Positions 1 through 10,797 of a stretch of DNA of 64,000 nt are shown here, piece after piece (positions within the stretch are counted from its first letter, which is position 1; every line of letters starts with the position of its first letter). The translations under genes were made by a program, and so were the position numbers. The notes under the pieces are model-generated. The model had not been told where the DNA came from, made no database searches, and was given only the letters and a program-made list of their open reading frames with translations. Source of the stretch: Apodemus sylvaticus (Eukaryota > Chordata > Mammalia > Rodentia > Muridae); NCBI RefSeq assembly GCF_947179515.1, contig NC_067491.1, positions 8,902,027 to 8,966,026 on the forward strand, written 5' to 3'.

Positions 1-689
1 CAGACCAAAAATTCCCTAAACTAGTATCTACTCTCCCATCTGCCTTACAGCAGTAGAATACTTTCCCCCTCTAAACAGCTCTGTCAGGGAATAGTAGATG
101 CACTTTTCATTTTGATTCCCTGATAAATAAGAAATGAATGAAGATTTCAGGTCATTATCTTAATGGAAAGCCATCCTTTCATTTCTTTCCAGTCCTCTGA
201 GATATGTTTGAGGTACCAAGAAGCTAGTTTTGACTGCACAAATAAAGGAAACACTGTGAATGGTATAAAAATCTGAAAAGAGCAGGTTTCCAACAGAAGG
301 TTGGTAATAGACTCACACGCTGACCTTCAACATGTTCCTGAAGTCTGTAAACTGCAGGAAAATGACATTTCCTACTTCTTTGAGCAGTCAGGGTAGAAGC
401 TTGCACCATAGGAGAGAAAAACCATTAATTGTCATTTTCTCAGTAATAATTGGTTTATAAGGGTTGTTGTCATAGTTGTCAAGAAAACTGATGTAGCACA
501 GAACCTGCCATTTTCTGCTTCCTTTCCTTTCTGAATTTAATAAACACTAATTATCATTCAATAATTTGCTCATATCTATAAAAATATTTGCCTTTGTGTT
601 TTATTTCATGCAGAATTTTTTATTATTTCAATAGAATTATTCACAATAATGTAGAGACTCTTCCTTCTCTGGTAGAGGACACAGCAGTC
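1..689. other. unassigned AT-rich DNA
   Basis: No gene or recognisable repeat was seen. The only open frame (224-409, minus) has no family resemblance and no supporting context. It precedes the old L1 5' UTR fragment. Confidence 0.5.
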
Positions 690-1402
690 ATAACAGGTGA
701 GTTACACACTTGGCAGCTGAACTTCCCCACTACCTAGACTTGGTGTACCAGGACCCATTCTTCTATGTCTGCCTCATACCCCATCACATGCCCAGTGGCT
801 GGGTCCCTGCCTCAAGTTTTCCAGCCTTCAGCTACTCAGATGTAGGCCACACCAGTCAAACAGACTCCAGCTGTTCAAGTGCAAATCATACCCCTCAGAA
901 GGACAGAGACCCCTGCTGCACATAAAGCCAAGTCAGTTGCCAGAAGTCAAGCCCCAACCTGGTCAGAGACTCCTTAGTGGTTCAGAGGTGAAGCAGGGCA
1001 CCAGAAATCTGAGACCCAAAAGCCCAGAAGATGAAAGAGGATACAGAAACCAAGGAACAAACCACCCATCAAAGAAAAGACATTCAGAAATCAACACCTA
1101 GACCTATAATCAGAAACCCAATAACTATACAGAAGCTAGGGCAGTTGGCACCACCAGAGACCAGCTGCCCTCTGACAGCAAGACCTGAATATTTTAATGC
1201 AAATGAACCACAAAAAATGACCATAAAAACCAACTTTATGAAGATGATAGAGATCCTTAAAGAAGAAATGGGGGAAAAAAGGATCCCTGAAGAAAAATCA
1301 AGGAAATAACAAACAAAATATTGAAGGAAATCAAGAAGTTTCTTGAAGAATGACAAGAAAGACAAAGAGGTGAAAGAGACTGCTCAGGATCTGAAAATAG
1401 AA
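690..1402 (+). mobile_element. old L1 5' UTR/ORF1 start, segment 1 of 3
   Basis: This is the 5' part of an old rodent L1. From about 1031 the frame reads like the N-terminus of L1 ORF1: a Lys/Glu/Gln-rich leader, then 'NFMKMIEILKEEMGEK' leading into the coiled coil. The frame is broken by a stop at 1307 and by later frameshifts. The text stops at 1402 and resumes at 3885 after a 15-bp repeat (gatctgaaaatagaa), so the element was split by a later insertion. The upstream edge near 690 is approximate. It is non-functional. Confidence 0.75.
1388..1402. repeat. left TSD of nested truncated L1
   Basis: The 15 bases gatctgaaaatagaa recur exactly at 3885-3899 on the other side of the inserted L1. 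This length is typical of target-primed reverse transcription. Confidence 0.9.
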
Positions 1403-1941
1403 TCACCATCCCTGACATCAAGCTGTATTACAAAGCAATAGTGATAAAAACTGTATGGTATTGGTACAGACACAGGCAGGAAGGTCAGTGAAATAAAATT
1501 GAAGGTGCAGAAATGAACTCACGAACCTATGGCCACTCGAATATGACAAAGGAGCTAAAACCATCCAGTGGAAAAAAAGAGCATTTTTAACAAATGGTGC
1601 TGGTTCAACTGGTGGTCAGCATGTTGAAAAATGCAAATCAAACCATTCTTATCTCCTTGTACAAAGCTCAAGTCCAAGTGGATCAAGGACCTCCACATAA
1701 AATCAGATACACTGAAACTTATAGAGGAGAAAGTGGGGAAGAGCCTTTAACACATGGGCACAGGGGAAATTCTCCTGAACAGAACACCAATGACTTATGG
1801 TCTAAGATCAAGAATAGACAAATGGGACCTCATAAAATTTCAAAGTTTTTGTAAGGCAAAGGACATTGTCAACTGGACAAAATGGCAACCAACAGATTGG
1901 GAATATATTTTTACCAATTATACATCTGATAGAGGGCTAAT

Positions 1942-1943
<2 letters not shown>

Positions 1944-2030
<87 letters not shown>

Positions 2031-2085
2031 GATATATATATACGTATATATATATATTATATATATTATATATATATATATATAA
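1944..2085. repeat. (TA)n(CA)n(TA)n microsatellite
   Basis: A long AT dinucleotide run is followed by about 13 AC units and then interrupted AT again. It sits where the intact L1 (about 9880) has a short native 'atatatata' tract, so it probably expanded from L1 sequence. Confidence 0.95.
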
Positions 2086-2273
2086 AGAATGCAAGAAATT
2101 AGACCCCAGAGAGCAAAATGACCCTATTAAAAATGAGGTACAGAGCTAAACAACGAATTTTCAACTGAGGAATATCGAATGGCTAAGAAGCACCTAAAGA
2201 AAGGTTCAACATTCTTAGTCATCAGGGAAATGAAAATCAAGAAAAACAAAAACAAAAACAAAACAACAAAAAA

Positions 2274-2438
2274 GCTGGGCAGTGGTGGAGCATGCCTGTA
2301 ATCCCAGCACTCGGAAGGCAGAGGCAGGCGGATTTCTGAGTTTGAGGCCAGCGGATTTCTGAGTTCGAGGCCAACCTGGTCTACAGAGGGTACAGAGTGA
2401 GTTCCAAGAGACAGGGCTACACAGGGAAACCCTGCCTC
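2274..2438 (+). mobile_element. B1 SINE with internal duplication
   Basis: 7SL-derived B1 in sense orientation: 'gctgggcagtggtgg' start, 'cctgtaatcccagcactcgg' box and 'ccctgcctc' end. A segment of about 23 bp (gcggatttctgagttYgaggcca) is present twice in tandem near 2328-2374, which lengthens the usual body. It lies inside the truncated L1 and interrupts it between 'gaaaatcaa' and 'aacaaccctgag'. Confidence 0.95.
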
Positions 2439-2501
2439 AAAAAAAAAAAAAAGAAAGAAAGAAAGAAAGAAAAACAAAAGAAAGAAAGAAAAAAGAAAGA
2501 A

Positions 2502-2542
<41 letters not shown>

Positions 2543-2616
2543 AAGAAAAAAGAAAAGAGAAAAGAGAAAAGAAAGAGAAAAGAAAAGAAAAGAAAAGAAA
2601 AAGAAAAGAAAAAGAA
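2439..2616 (+). repeat. B1 tail expanded to (GAAA)n/(GA)n
   Basis: A pure A run of about 14 is followed by GAAA, GA and GAAAA units for about 160 bp. The tail has evolved into a polypurine microsatellite. The Lys/Glu/Arg-rich frame across it (2397-2633) is not a gene. Confidence 0.95.
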
Positions 2617-3884
2617 TATTAAAACAACCCTGAGATTCTATCTCACACCTGTCAGAATGGCCAAGATCAAAAACTCAGGTGACAGCAGATGCTGGCAAGG
2701 ATGTGGAGAAAGAGGAACACTCCTCTATTGTTGGTGATATTACAAGCTAGTACAACTGCTCTGGAAATCAGTTTGGCAGCTCCTAAGATAATTGGACATA
2801 CTATTACCTTAGGACCCAGCTATACTATTTCTGGGCATGTACCAAAAATATTCTCCAACATATAACAAGGAAACACGCTTTACTATGTTAATAGAAGCTT
2901 TATTTATAGTAGCCAGAAGCTGGAAAGAACCCAGATATTCTTCAACAGAGGAATGGATAAAGAAAATATGGTACATTTACATAATGGAGTACTACTCAGC
3001 TATTAAAAACAATGACTTCATGAAATTCTTAGGCAAATGAATGAAATTAGAAAACATCATCCTGAGTGAGGTAACCCAATCACAAAAGAACACCCATCAT
3101 ATGTACTCACTGATAAGTGGATATTAGGCCAAAAGCTTGGAATACCCTAGATACAATTCACAGGCCACATGAAGCTCAAGAAGAAGGAAGACCAAAGTGT
3201 GGGTGCTTCAGACCTTCTTAGAAAGGGGAACAAAATACTCATGGCAGTAAATAAAGAGACAAAGTATGGAGCAGAGTCTGAAGAATAGGCCATCCAAAGA
3301 CTATCCCACCTGGGGATCCAACCCATATATAGTTACCAAACCCAGACAGTATTGTGGATGCCAAGAAATGCTTGCTGAAAGAAGCCTGGTAGAGCTGTCT
3401 CCTGAGAGGCCCTGCCAGAGCCTTACAAATACAGTGGTAGATGCTTGCAGACAACCATTGCTCTGAGAATGAGGTCCCCAATGGAGCAGTTAGAAAAGGA
3501 CTGAAGGATCTGAAGAGGTTTATAACCCCATAGGAAGAACAACAATATCAACCAACCAGACCCCCAAGAGCTCCCAGGGACTAAACCACCAATCAAGGAG
3601 TACACATGGCTACAGCTGCATATGCAGCAGAGGATGGCCTTGGCAGGAATCAATGGGAGGAGAGGTTATTGGTGCCCCTCCATAGATGGGCTCCATATAT
3701 GCCCCAGTATAAGGGAATTGAGAGCAGGAGGCAGGAGTGAGTGGGTGGGTGGGTGGAGGAATACCCTCATAGAAGCAGGGGGAAGGGGATGGGATGGGAT
3801 AGGAGGTTTCTGGGAGGGGGTGGACTGGGAAAGGGATAACAATTGAAATGTAAAGAAAATATCCAACAAAAAATTAAAGTAAAA

Positions 3885-4200
3885 GATCTGAAAATAGAAA
3901 TGGAATAAATAAAAGAAAACACAAAACAAGGGCATTCTGGAAATGGAATATCTAGGCCAGTGAACAGGACCTCTCTAGTCCCACACCAGAATACATAGGA
4001 TGGAAGACAGAATCTCAGGGGTTGAGATATGACAGAAAAAAAACAGATATACTGGTCAAAGAAAATGTTAAATCTAAAAAACATAAATAAATTCTTAAAA
4101 CATCTAGGGAATCTGGGCTACTAGGAAAAGATCATATTTAAGAACAATAGGGGGCTGCGGCAGCGGCTACTAGGAAAAGACCATATTTAAGAACAATAGG
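3885..4200 (+). mobile_element. old L1 ORF1, segment 2 of 3
   Basis: Starting with the right copy of the 15-bp TSD, the old L1 ORF1 continues from where segment 1 stopped: the coiled-coil end, then the block corresponding to 'QNIQEIWDTMKRPNLRI' just before the RNA-recognition motif. Frameshifts and stops are frequent. It is interrupted at 'agaacaatagg' by the young full-length L1 and resumes at 10797. Confidence 0.8.
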
Positions 4201-4213
4201 GGGCGGCGGCGGC
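4116..4213. repeat. 49-bp tandem duplication across L1 5' junction
   Basis: Bases 4116-4164 and 4165-4213 are near-identical tandem copies. Each has about 35 bp of old L1 flank plus about 14 bp of the G-rich young L1 start. Two or three differences separate them (gatcat/gaccat, ctgcgg/cggcgg). Confidence 0.9.
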
Positions 4214-5389
4214 AGTGCAGCAGTGGCTGGTCCAGCTGAAGGGCCATCAGCAGTGGAACCAAGGCGACACAGGGACCAGTTAGGCCCTGCGCCCACGACC
4301 ACTGACCTTCGCTGACCAGCCGGGCGGCAAGCAGCTGCAGTTGTGCAGCGCCTTTCCTGCACGGAAGCCACTACAGAACTCAGCCTCCCACCAGTCAGGA
4401 GAGGTGCATCCATCTTGGTTCCATACTCCAGGGATCGGACAGACTGAGGTACACAAACATAATCCGAGGCCAACACCGCGGTGGTCTGAGCCCGACGGGC
4501 GTTGGCCTGCACCCAGGCCCTGGGCTGGTCGGGGGGCCATCGGGGTGCCAACCCAGCCAGGAGGTTTTTTGCCCAGGCCTGCGTGCGCGCCGCCGCCATT
4601 TTGCCTGCAGGACGACAGAGAGCTCTGGCAGACAGACCTGTAACAGGCATAGCCTGAGGCTAACAAAGCGGGGGTCTAGGCCCCAAAAGGCACAGGACTT
4701 ACCCCAAGAACTGGGCGGCTTGGTGGGCCATCTGTGAGTCAACCCGCCCAGGTGATTGTTAGCACAGCAGACTCTCCCAGCGCTTTTAGGGAGCGCGGGC
4801 GCGCACACCCACCATCCTAGTCACCTGGCGGACCCAATTAACAGTCATAGCCCTAGGGGAACTTTGCTCGGACCTTGGCCTCCCAGGCTTTTGCCTGGAC
4901 TCAGGGACTGGGCGGCCAGGCTAACCTTGTGTGCGCCAGCCCGGTTGGCGGATCGGCTGCCCAGCGGAGTGAGCGGAACACAGGGGAGGTCACAGCAGCA
5001 TACACCGTCGGCACTCCCTGGGGGTGCACACGGGCTCCATCTGGTCCACAGACACAATCTGGGGCAAGGCCTCAGGCGGAAGCCCTCAGCTCTACTCTCT
5101 CCGCTTCTGGATCCAGATCAGCCTGGGCGGCAGCACCACATCTCCAAGTCCTGCAAGTGGCTAGCTGGGCTTCCGGGCGGCCAGCTGGGAGAAGTCAGTG
5201 TGCTCCAGTGAATCCAGCGGGCCCCAGCGGGAGCCTTCGGGTGCCTGCTTTGGGATCTGAACAGCCTGGGCAGCAGCACCCTGTCTACAAGCAGGGCAGG
5301 AGGTAAGCTGTGCACCAGAGGCCAACTGGGAAGGGGCAGCTTGCACGGGTGAGTCCAGCACTGACAAGACTAACACCAGTGAGAACTAG
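4201..5389 (+). promoter_or_regulatory. L1 5' UTR / internal promoter region
   Basis: About 1.2 kb of GC- and CpG-rich DNA in an otherwise AT-rich window, opening with GGC repeats and ending at the ORF1 ATG. In L1 elements this segment holds the internal RNA polymerase II promoter. That role is family knowledge, as no specific factor site was assigned here. Open frames of 60-170 codons on both strands (4138-5376) are expected by chance at this GC content and are not called as genes. Confidence 0.85.
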
Positions 5390-6660
5390 ATGGCAAAAGG
5401 CAAACGCAGGAACGTCACTAACAGAAATCAAGGCAATATGGCAACATCTGAACCCAATTCTCCTCTACCAACATGTCCTGGATACCCCATCACACCAGTA
5501 AAACAAGATTTGGATTTAAAATCACTGGTCATAATGCTGGTACAGGAACACATGAAGGACATACTTAAAGAAATTCAGGAGAAAATGGATCAAAAGTTAG
5601 AAGCCCTTGCAAGGGAAACACAAAAATCATTGAAAGAAATCCAGGAGAATACAAAAGCCAACAAGGAGGAAATGCAAAAAACACTTAAAGAAATACAGGA
5701 GAACTTTGGTCAACAGGCTGAGGTCATGAAAGACGAAACACAAAAATCTTTTAAAGAAATACAGGAGAACTTTGGTCAAAAGGCTGAGGTCATGAAAGAG
5801 GAAACACAAAAATCTCTTAAAGAATTACAGGAAAACACACACATGCAAGTGAAGGAGCTAAGCAAAACCATCCAGGATCTAAAATCAGAAGTAGAAACAA
5901 CTAAGAAAACTCAAAGGGAGACAACTTTGGAGATAGAAAGCCTTGGGAAGAAATCAGGGGACAGAGATACAAATATCAACAACAGAATACAAGAGATAGA
6001 AGAAAGAATCTCAGATGCTGAAGATTCCATAGAAACCATGGACTCAACAGTTAAAGAAAATGCAAAATGCAAAAAGCTTGTAACCCAAAATATCCAGGAA
6101 ATCCAGGACACAAGGAGAAGACCAAACCTAAGGATTATAGGCATAGATGAGAGTGAAGATTTACAACTTAAAGGGCCAGCAAATATCTTCAATAAAATTA
6201 TGGAAGAAAACTTCCCTAACCTAAAGAGAGAGATGCCCATGAATATAGAAGAGCCTACAGAACTCCAAACAGACTGGACCAGAACAGAAATACTTCCCGT
6301 CACATAATAATCAAAACACCAAATGTTCTAAACAAAGAAAGAATATTAAAGGCAGTAAGAGAAAAAGGCCAAGTAACATATAAAGGAAGACCTATCAGAA
6401 TCACAGCAGACTTTTCACCTGAGACTATGAAGGCTAGAAGGTCCTGGGCAGATCTCATGCAGACTCTAAGAGAACACAAATGCCAACCAAAACTACTATA
6501 TCCAGCAAAACTCTCAATCACCATAGATGGAGAAACTAAGATATTTCATGACAAAACCAAGTTTACCCAATATCTATCCACAAACCCGGCCCTAAAAAGG
6601 ATAATAGGAGGACAACACCAATACAAGGAGGGAAACTTCACCCTGGAAAAAGCAAGATAG
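5390..6660 (+). pseudogene. L1 ORF1 (RNA-binding chaperone), one frameshift
   Basis: ORF1p is the trimeric RNA-binding protein that coats L1 RNA in the cytoplasmic ribonucleoprotein. The start at 5390 (MAKGKRRN...) matches the conserved L1 N-terminus and follows the 5' UTR. Residues about 50-215 form a long coiled coil that includes two 22-residue tandem units (about 100-143). The RNA-recognition motif begins near residue 241 (RRPNLRIIGIDES). A 1-bp deletion near 6247-6252 shifts the frame, so the product would stop at 6307 after 305 residues. The C-terminal domain (TMKARRSW..., TIDGETKIFHDKTKF...) continues in another frame to 6660. Without the lesion the length would be about 423 residues, normal for rat ORF1p. 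No other stop was seen. Confidence 0.93.
5687..5818 (+). repeat. 66-bp tandem repeats in ORF1
   Basis: Two exact-length 66-bp units (5687-5752, 5753-5818) encode KEIQENFG..AEVMK.ETQKS. A third partial unit starts at 5819 and a diverged shorter one precedes at about 5633. The 22-codon length keeps frame and coiled-coil character. Rat L1 ORF1 is known for length variation by such units. Confidence 0.92.
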
Positions 6661-6719
6661 TAACCTTTCATCAAACCCAAAAGAAGTTAAGCATTCAAAT
6701 TTAAAAAATAACGTCAAAA
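6661..6719 (+). other. L1 inter-ORF spacer
   Basis: A 59-bp A-rich spacer between the ORF1 stop and the ORF2 ATG. ORF2 is translated from the same bicistronic RNA by reinitiation-like mechanisms in L1 elements; this is family knowledge. Confidence 0.85.
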
Positions 6720-9700
6720 ATGATAGGAAGTAACAATCACTATTCCTTAATATCTCTTAACATCAATGGACTTAATGCCCCAATAAAAAGACACAGACTA
6801 ACTGAATGGATACGTAAACAGGACCCTACATTTTGCTGCTTACAGGAAACACACCTCAGGGTCAAAGACAAACACTACCTTAGAGTAAAAGGCTGGAAGA
6901 CAATTTTACAAGCAAATGGTCTCAGGAAACAAGCTGGAGTAGCCATTTTAATATCAGATAAAACTGACTTTCAACCCAAAGTCATCAAAAGAGACCCTGA
7001 GGGACACTTCTTGCTGGTCAAAGAAAAAATACAAAAAGAAGAACTGTCAATCCTGAACATCTATGCCCCAAATGCAAGGGCACCCTCTTTCGTAAAAGAA
7101 ACTTTATTAAAACTAAAAGCACACATTGCATCTAACACAATAATTGTGGGTGACTTCAACACTGCACTTTCCTCAATGGACCGATCAGGAAAACAGAAAC
7201 TAAACAGGGACACAATGAAACTAATTGAAGCTTTGGACCAATTAGATTTAACAGATATATATAGAACATTCTATCCTAAAACAAAAGAATATACCTTTTT
7301 CTCAGCACCTCAGGGTACCTTCTCCAAAATCGACCATATAATTGGTCACAAGACAGACCTCAACAAATATAAGAAGATAGAACTAATCCCATGCCTCCTA
7401 TCTGATCACTATGGAGTAAAAGTGGTCTTCAATAGCAACAGAAACAACAGAAAACCCACATACACGTGGAAACTGAACAATAAACTACTCAATTATACCT
7501 TGGTCAAGGAAGAAAAAATGAAAGAAATTAAAGACTTTTTAGAACACAATGAAAATGAAAACACAACATACCCAAATCTATGGGACACAATGAAAGCAGT
7601 GGTAAGAGGAAAACTCATAGCCCTGAGTGCCTCCAAAAAGAAAATGGAGAGAGCATACATTACCAGCTTAATGACACACCTGAAAGCCCTAGAACAAAAA
7701 GAAGCTATTTCGCCCAGGAGGAGTAGAAGGCAGGAAATCATCAAACTCAGAGCCGAAATCAATCAAGTAGAAACAAAGAGAACCATACAAAAAATCAACA
7801 AAACCAGGAGCTGGTTCTTTGAGAAAATCAACAAGATAGATAAACCCTTAGCCAGACTGACCAAAGGGCACAGAGAAAGTATCCAAATTAACAAATTTAG
7901 AAATGAAAAGGGAGATATAACAACGGAAACTGAGGAAATTGAAAAAATCATCAGATCCTACTACAAGAGCCTGTACTCAACACAACTGGAGAATCTGGAG
8001 GAAATGGACAATTTCCTTGACAGATACCAAATACCAAAATTAAATCAGGACCAACTAGACCATCTAAACAGTCCCATAATGCCTAAAGAAATAGAAGGAG
8101 TCATTGAAAGTCTTCCAACCAAAAAAAAAGCACAGAACCAGATGGCTTCAGTGCAGAATTCTACCAGACCTTCAAAGAAGAGTTAACACCAATACTCTTC
8201 AAACTATTCCACAAAATAGAAACAGAAGGAACACTACCCAATTCCTTCTACGAAGCCACAATTACGCTGATACCAAAGCCACACAAAGATCCAACAAAGA
8301 AAGAGAACTTCAGACCAATTTCCCTTATGAACATCGATGCAAAAATACTCAATAAAATTCTTGCCAACCGAATCCAAGAACACATCAAAACGGTCATCCA
8401 CCATGATCAAGTAGGCTTTATCCCGGGAATGCAGGGTTGGTTCAATATACGGAAATCCATCAATACAATCCACTACATAAACAAACTCAAAGAACAAAAC
8501 CACATGGTCATTTCATTGGATGCTGAAAAAGCATTTGACAAAATTCAGCATCCCTTCATGCTTAAAGTCTTGGAGAGAACAGGAATTCAAGGCCCATACC
8601 TAAACATAGTAAAAGCAATATACAGCAAACCGGTAGCCAGCATCAAACTAAATGGAGAGAAACTTGAAGCAATCCCACTGAAATCAGGGACCAGACAAGG
8701 CTGCCCCCTTTCTCCTTATCTTTTCAATATTGTACTTGAGGTACTAGCTCGGGCAATTCGACAACATAAGGAGGTCAAAGGGATACAAATTGGAAAGGAA
8801 GAAGTCAAACTATCATTATTTGCAGACGACATGATCGTCTACCTAAGTGACCCAAAGAACTCCACTAGAGAGCTCCTACAGCTGATAAACAACTTCAGCA
8901 AAGTGGCAGGTTATAAAATCAACTCAAGCAAATCAGTGGCCTTCCTATACTCAAAGGATAAGCAGGCTGAGAAAGAAATTAGGGAAATGACCCCCTTCAC
9001 AATAGCCACAAACAGTATAAAGTATCTTGGGGTGACTCTTACCAAACATGTGAAAGATCTGTATGACAAGAACTTCAAGACTCTGAAGAAGGAAATGGAA
9101 GAAGACCTCAAAAAATGGGAAAACCTCCCATGCTCATGGATCGGTAGAATCAATATAGTTAAAATGGCCATTTTGCCTAAAACACTATACAGATTCAATG
9201 CAATACCCATCAAAATCCCAACTCAATTCTTCACAGAGTTAGAAAGAGCAATTATCAAATTCATCTGGAACAACAAAAAACCCAGGATAGCTAAAACTAT
9301 TCTCAGTAACAAAAGAAAATCTGGGGGAATCAGTATCCCTGACCTCAAGCAATACTACAGAGCAATAGTGTTAAAAACTGCATGGTATTGGTACAGTGAC
9401 AGGCAGGAGGATCAATGGAACAGGATTGAAGATCCAGAAATGAACCCACACACCTATAGACACTTGATCCTCGACAAAGAGGCTGAAAACATCCAATGGA
9501 AAAAAGATAGCCTTTTCAACAAATGGTGCTGGTTCAACTGGAGGTCAGCATGCAGAAGAATGCGAATTGATCCATCCTTGTCTCCTTGTACTAAGCTCAA
9601 ATCCAAATGGATCAAGGACCTCCACATAAAGCCAGACACTCTGAAGCTAATAGAAAAGAAACTGGGGAAGACCCTTGAGGACATCGGTACAGGGAGAAAG

Positions 9701-10546
9701 TTTCTGAACAGAACACCAATAGGGTATGCTCTAAGAGCAAGAATTGACAAATGGGACCTCATAAAATTACAAAGTTTCTGTAAGGCAAAGGACACCATCA
9801 AGAGGACAAATCGGCAACCAACAAATTGGGAAAAGATCTTCACCAATCCTACATCAGATAGAGGGCTAATATCCAATATATATAAAGAACTCAAGAAGTT
9901 AGACTCCAGAAAACCAAACAACCCTATTAAAAAATGGGGTACAGAGTTAAACAAAGAATTCACACCTGAAGAACTTCGGATGGCGGAGAAGCATCTTAAA
10001 AAATGTTCAACTTCATTAGTCATTAGGGAAATGCAAATCAAAACAACCCTAAGATTTCAACTTACACCAGTCAGAATGGCTAAGATTAAAAATTCAGGAG
10101 ACAGCAGGTGTTGGAGAGGGTGTGGAGAAAGAGGAACACTCCTCCACTGCTGGTGGGGTTGCAAACTGGTACAACCACTCTGGAAATCAGTCTGGCGGTT
10201 CCTCCGAAAACTGGGCACCTCACTTCCAGAAGATCCTGCTATACCACTCCTGGGCATATACCCAGAAGACTCCCCACCATGTAATAAGGATACATGTTCT
10301 ACTATGTTCATAGCAGCCCTATTTATAATTGCCAGATGCTGGAAAGAACCCAGGTATCCCTCAACAGAAGAGTGGATGCAAAAAATGTGGTATATATACA
10401 CAATGGAGTACTATTCAGCCATTAGAAACAATGATTTCATGAAATTCTTAGGCCAATGGATGGAGCTAGAGAATATCATACTAAGTGAGGTAACCCCAAC
10501 TCAAAAGGTGAATCATGGTATGCACTCACTAATAAGTGGATATTAA
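6720..10546 (+). pseudogene. L1 ORF2 (endonuclease/reverse transcriptase), one frameshift
   Basis: ORF2p nicks target DNA and primes reverse transcription there. The apurinic-like endonuclease occupies residues 1-240 with LNINGL, QETH, GDFNT (about 145), KIDHIIGH and SDHYG present. The reverse transcriptase follows, with RQGCPLSP near residue 658 and the catalytic FADD at 8819-8830 (near 700). The Cys-rich segment CWRGCGERGTLLHCWWGC lies at about 10108-10161. The frame is broken at the A9 run 8121-8129, where the reading frame requires A7. The +2 shift separates an intact endonuclease part (6720-8186) from the reverse transcriptase, which reopens in frame from the A run to 10546. The full length would be about 1274 residues, normal for rodent L1. 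Antisense and out-of-frame ORFs here are shadows. Confidence 0.95.
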
Positions 10547-10797
10547 CCTAGAAAACTGGAATACCCAAAACATAATCCACACATCAAATGAGGTACAAGA
10601 AGAAAGGAGGAGTGGCCCCTGGTTCTGGAAAGACTCAGTGAAACAGTATTCAGCAAAACCAGAACGGGGAAGTGGGAAGGGGTGGGTGGGAGGACCCGGG
10701 AAGAGAAGGGTGCTTACGGGACTTTCGGGGAGTGGGGGGGCTAGAAAAGGGGAAATCATTTGAAATGTAAATAAATTATATCGAATAAAAAAAAAAA
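10547..10797 (+). other. L1 3' UTR and A tail
   Basis: A G-rich polypurine stretch (about 10665-10752, many GGGG runs) is followed by 'tttgaaatgtaaataaatta', AATAAA-like signals near 10770 and 10784, and an A run. The same 3' UTR ends the minus-strand copies at 42.4 and 60 kb. Confidence 0.9.

Larger units (their letters stand above)
1403..3884 (+). mobile_element. 5'-truncated L1 nested in old L1 ORF1
   Basis: Homology to the full-length L1 of this window starts at the equivalent of about 9335 (ORF2 C-terminal third) and runs through the Cys-rich segment, the ORF2 end near 3126 and a long 3' UTR to an A-rich tail at about 3871-3884. It is much more diverged than the 4.2-10.8 kb copy, with several stops, and its 3' UTR is of an older type (the block ending 'gaaatgtaaagaaaatatcc'). 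It carries two internal disruptions: a TA/CA microsatellite at 1944-2085 and a B1 insertion at 2274-2616. Exact 15-bp TSDs flank it. Confidence 0.9.
4201..10796 (+). mobile_element. near full-length young L1 (rat-type)
   Basis: This is an autonomous LINE with all parts present: GC-rich 5' UTR, ORF1, a short spacer, ORF2, a 3' UTR with a G-rich polypurine tract, and an A tail (10787-10797). It is flanked by the 11-bp repeat agaacaatagg at 4190-4200 and 10797-10807 (also at 4141-4151 because of the 49-bp duplication). The 3' UTR block ending 'tcgaataaaa' recurs in the copies at 42.4 and 60 kb, so this family was recently active. Two coding lesions, in ORF1 and ORF2, should prevent autonomous movement. 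Rat L1 assignment rests on ORF1 repeats and 3' UTR type. Confidence 0.95.

Noticed and set aside
2397..2633. Lys/Glu/Arg-rich 78-codon frame
   Set aside because: It translates the B1 end and its GAAA/GA tail.
4138..5376. Several overlapping open frames of 60-170 codons on both strands
   Set aside because: They lie in the GC-rich L1 5' UTR, where stop codons are rare by composition, and show no recognisable domain.
5627..10401. Minus-strand open frames up to 195 codons
   Set aside because: They are antisense shadows of L1 ORF1 and ORF2.
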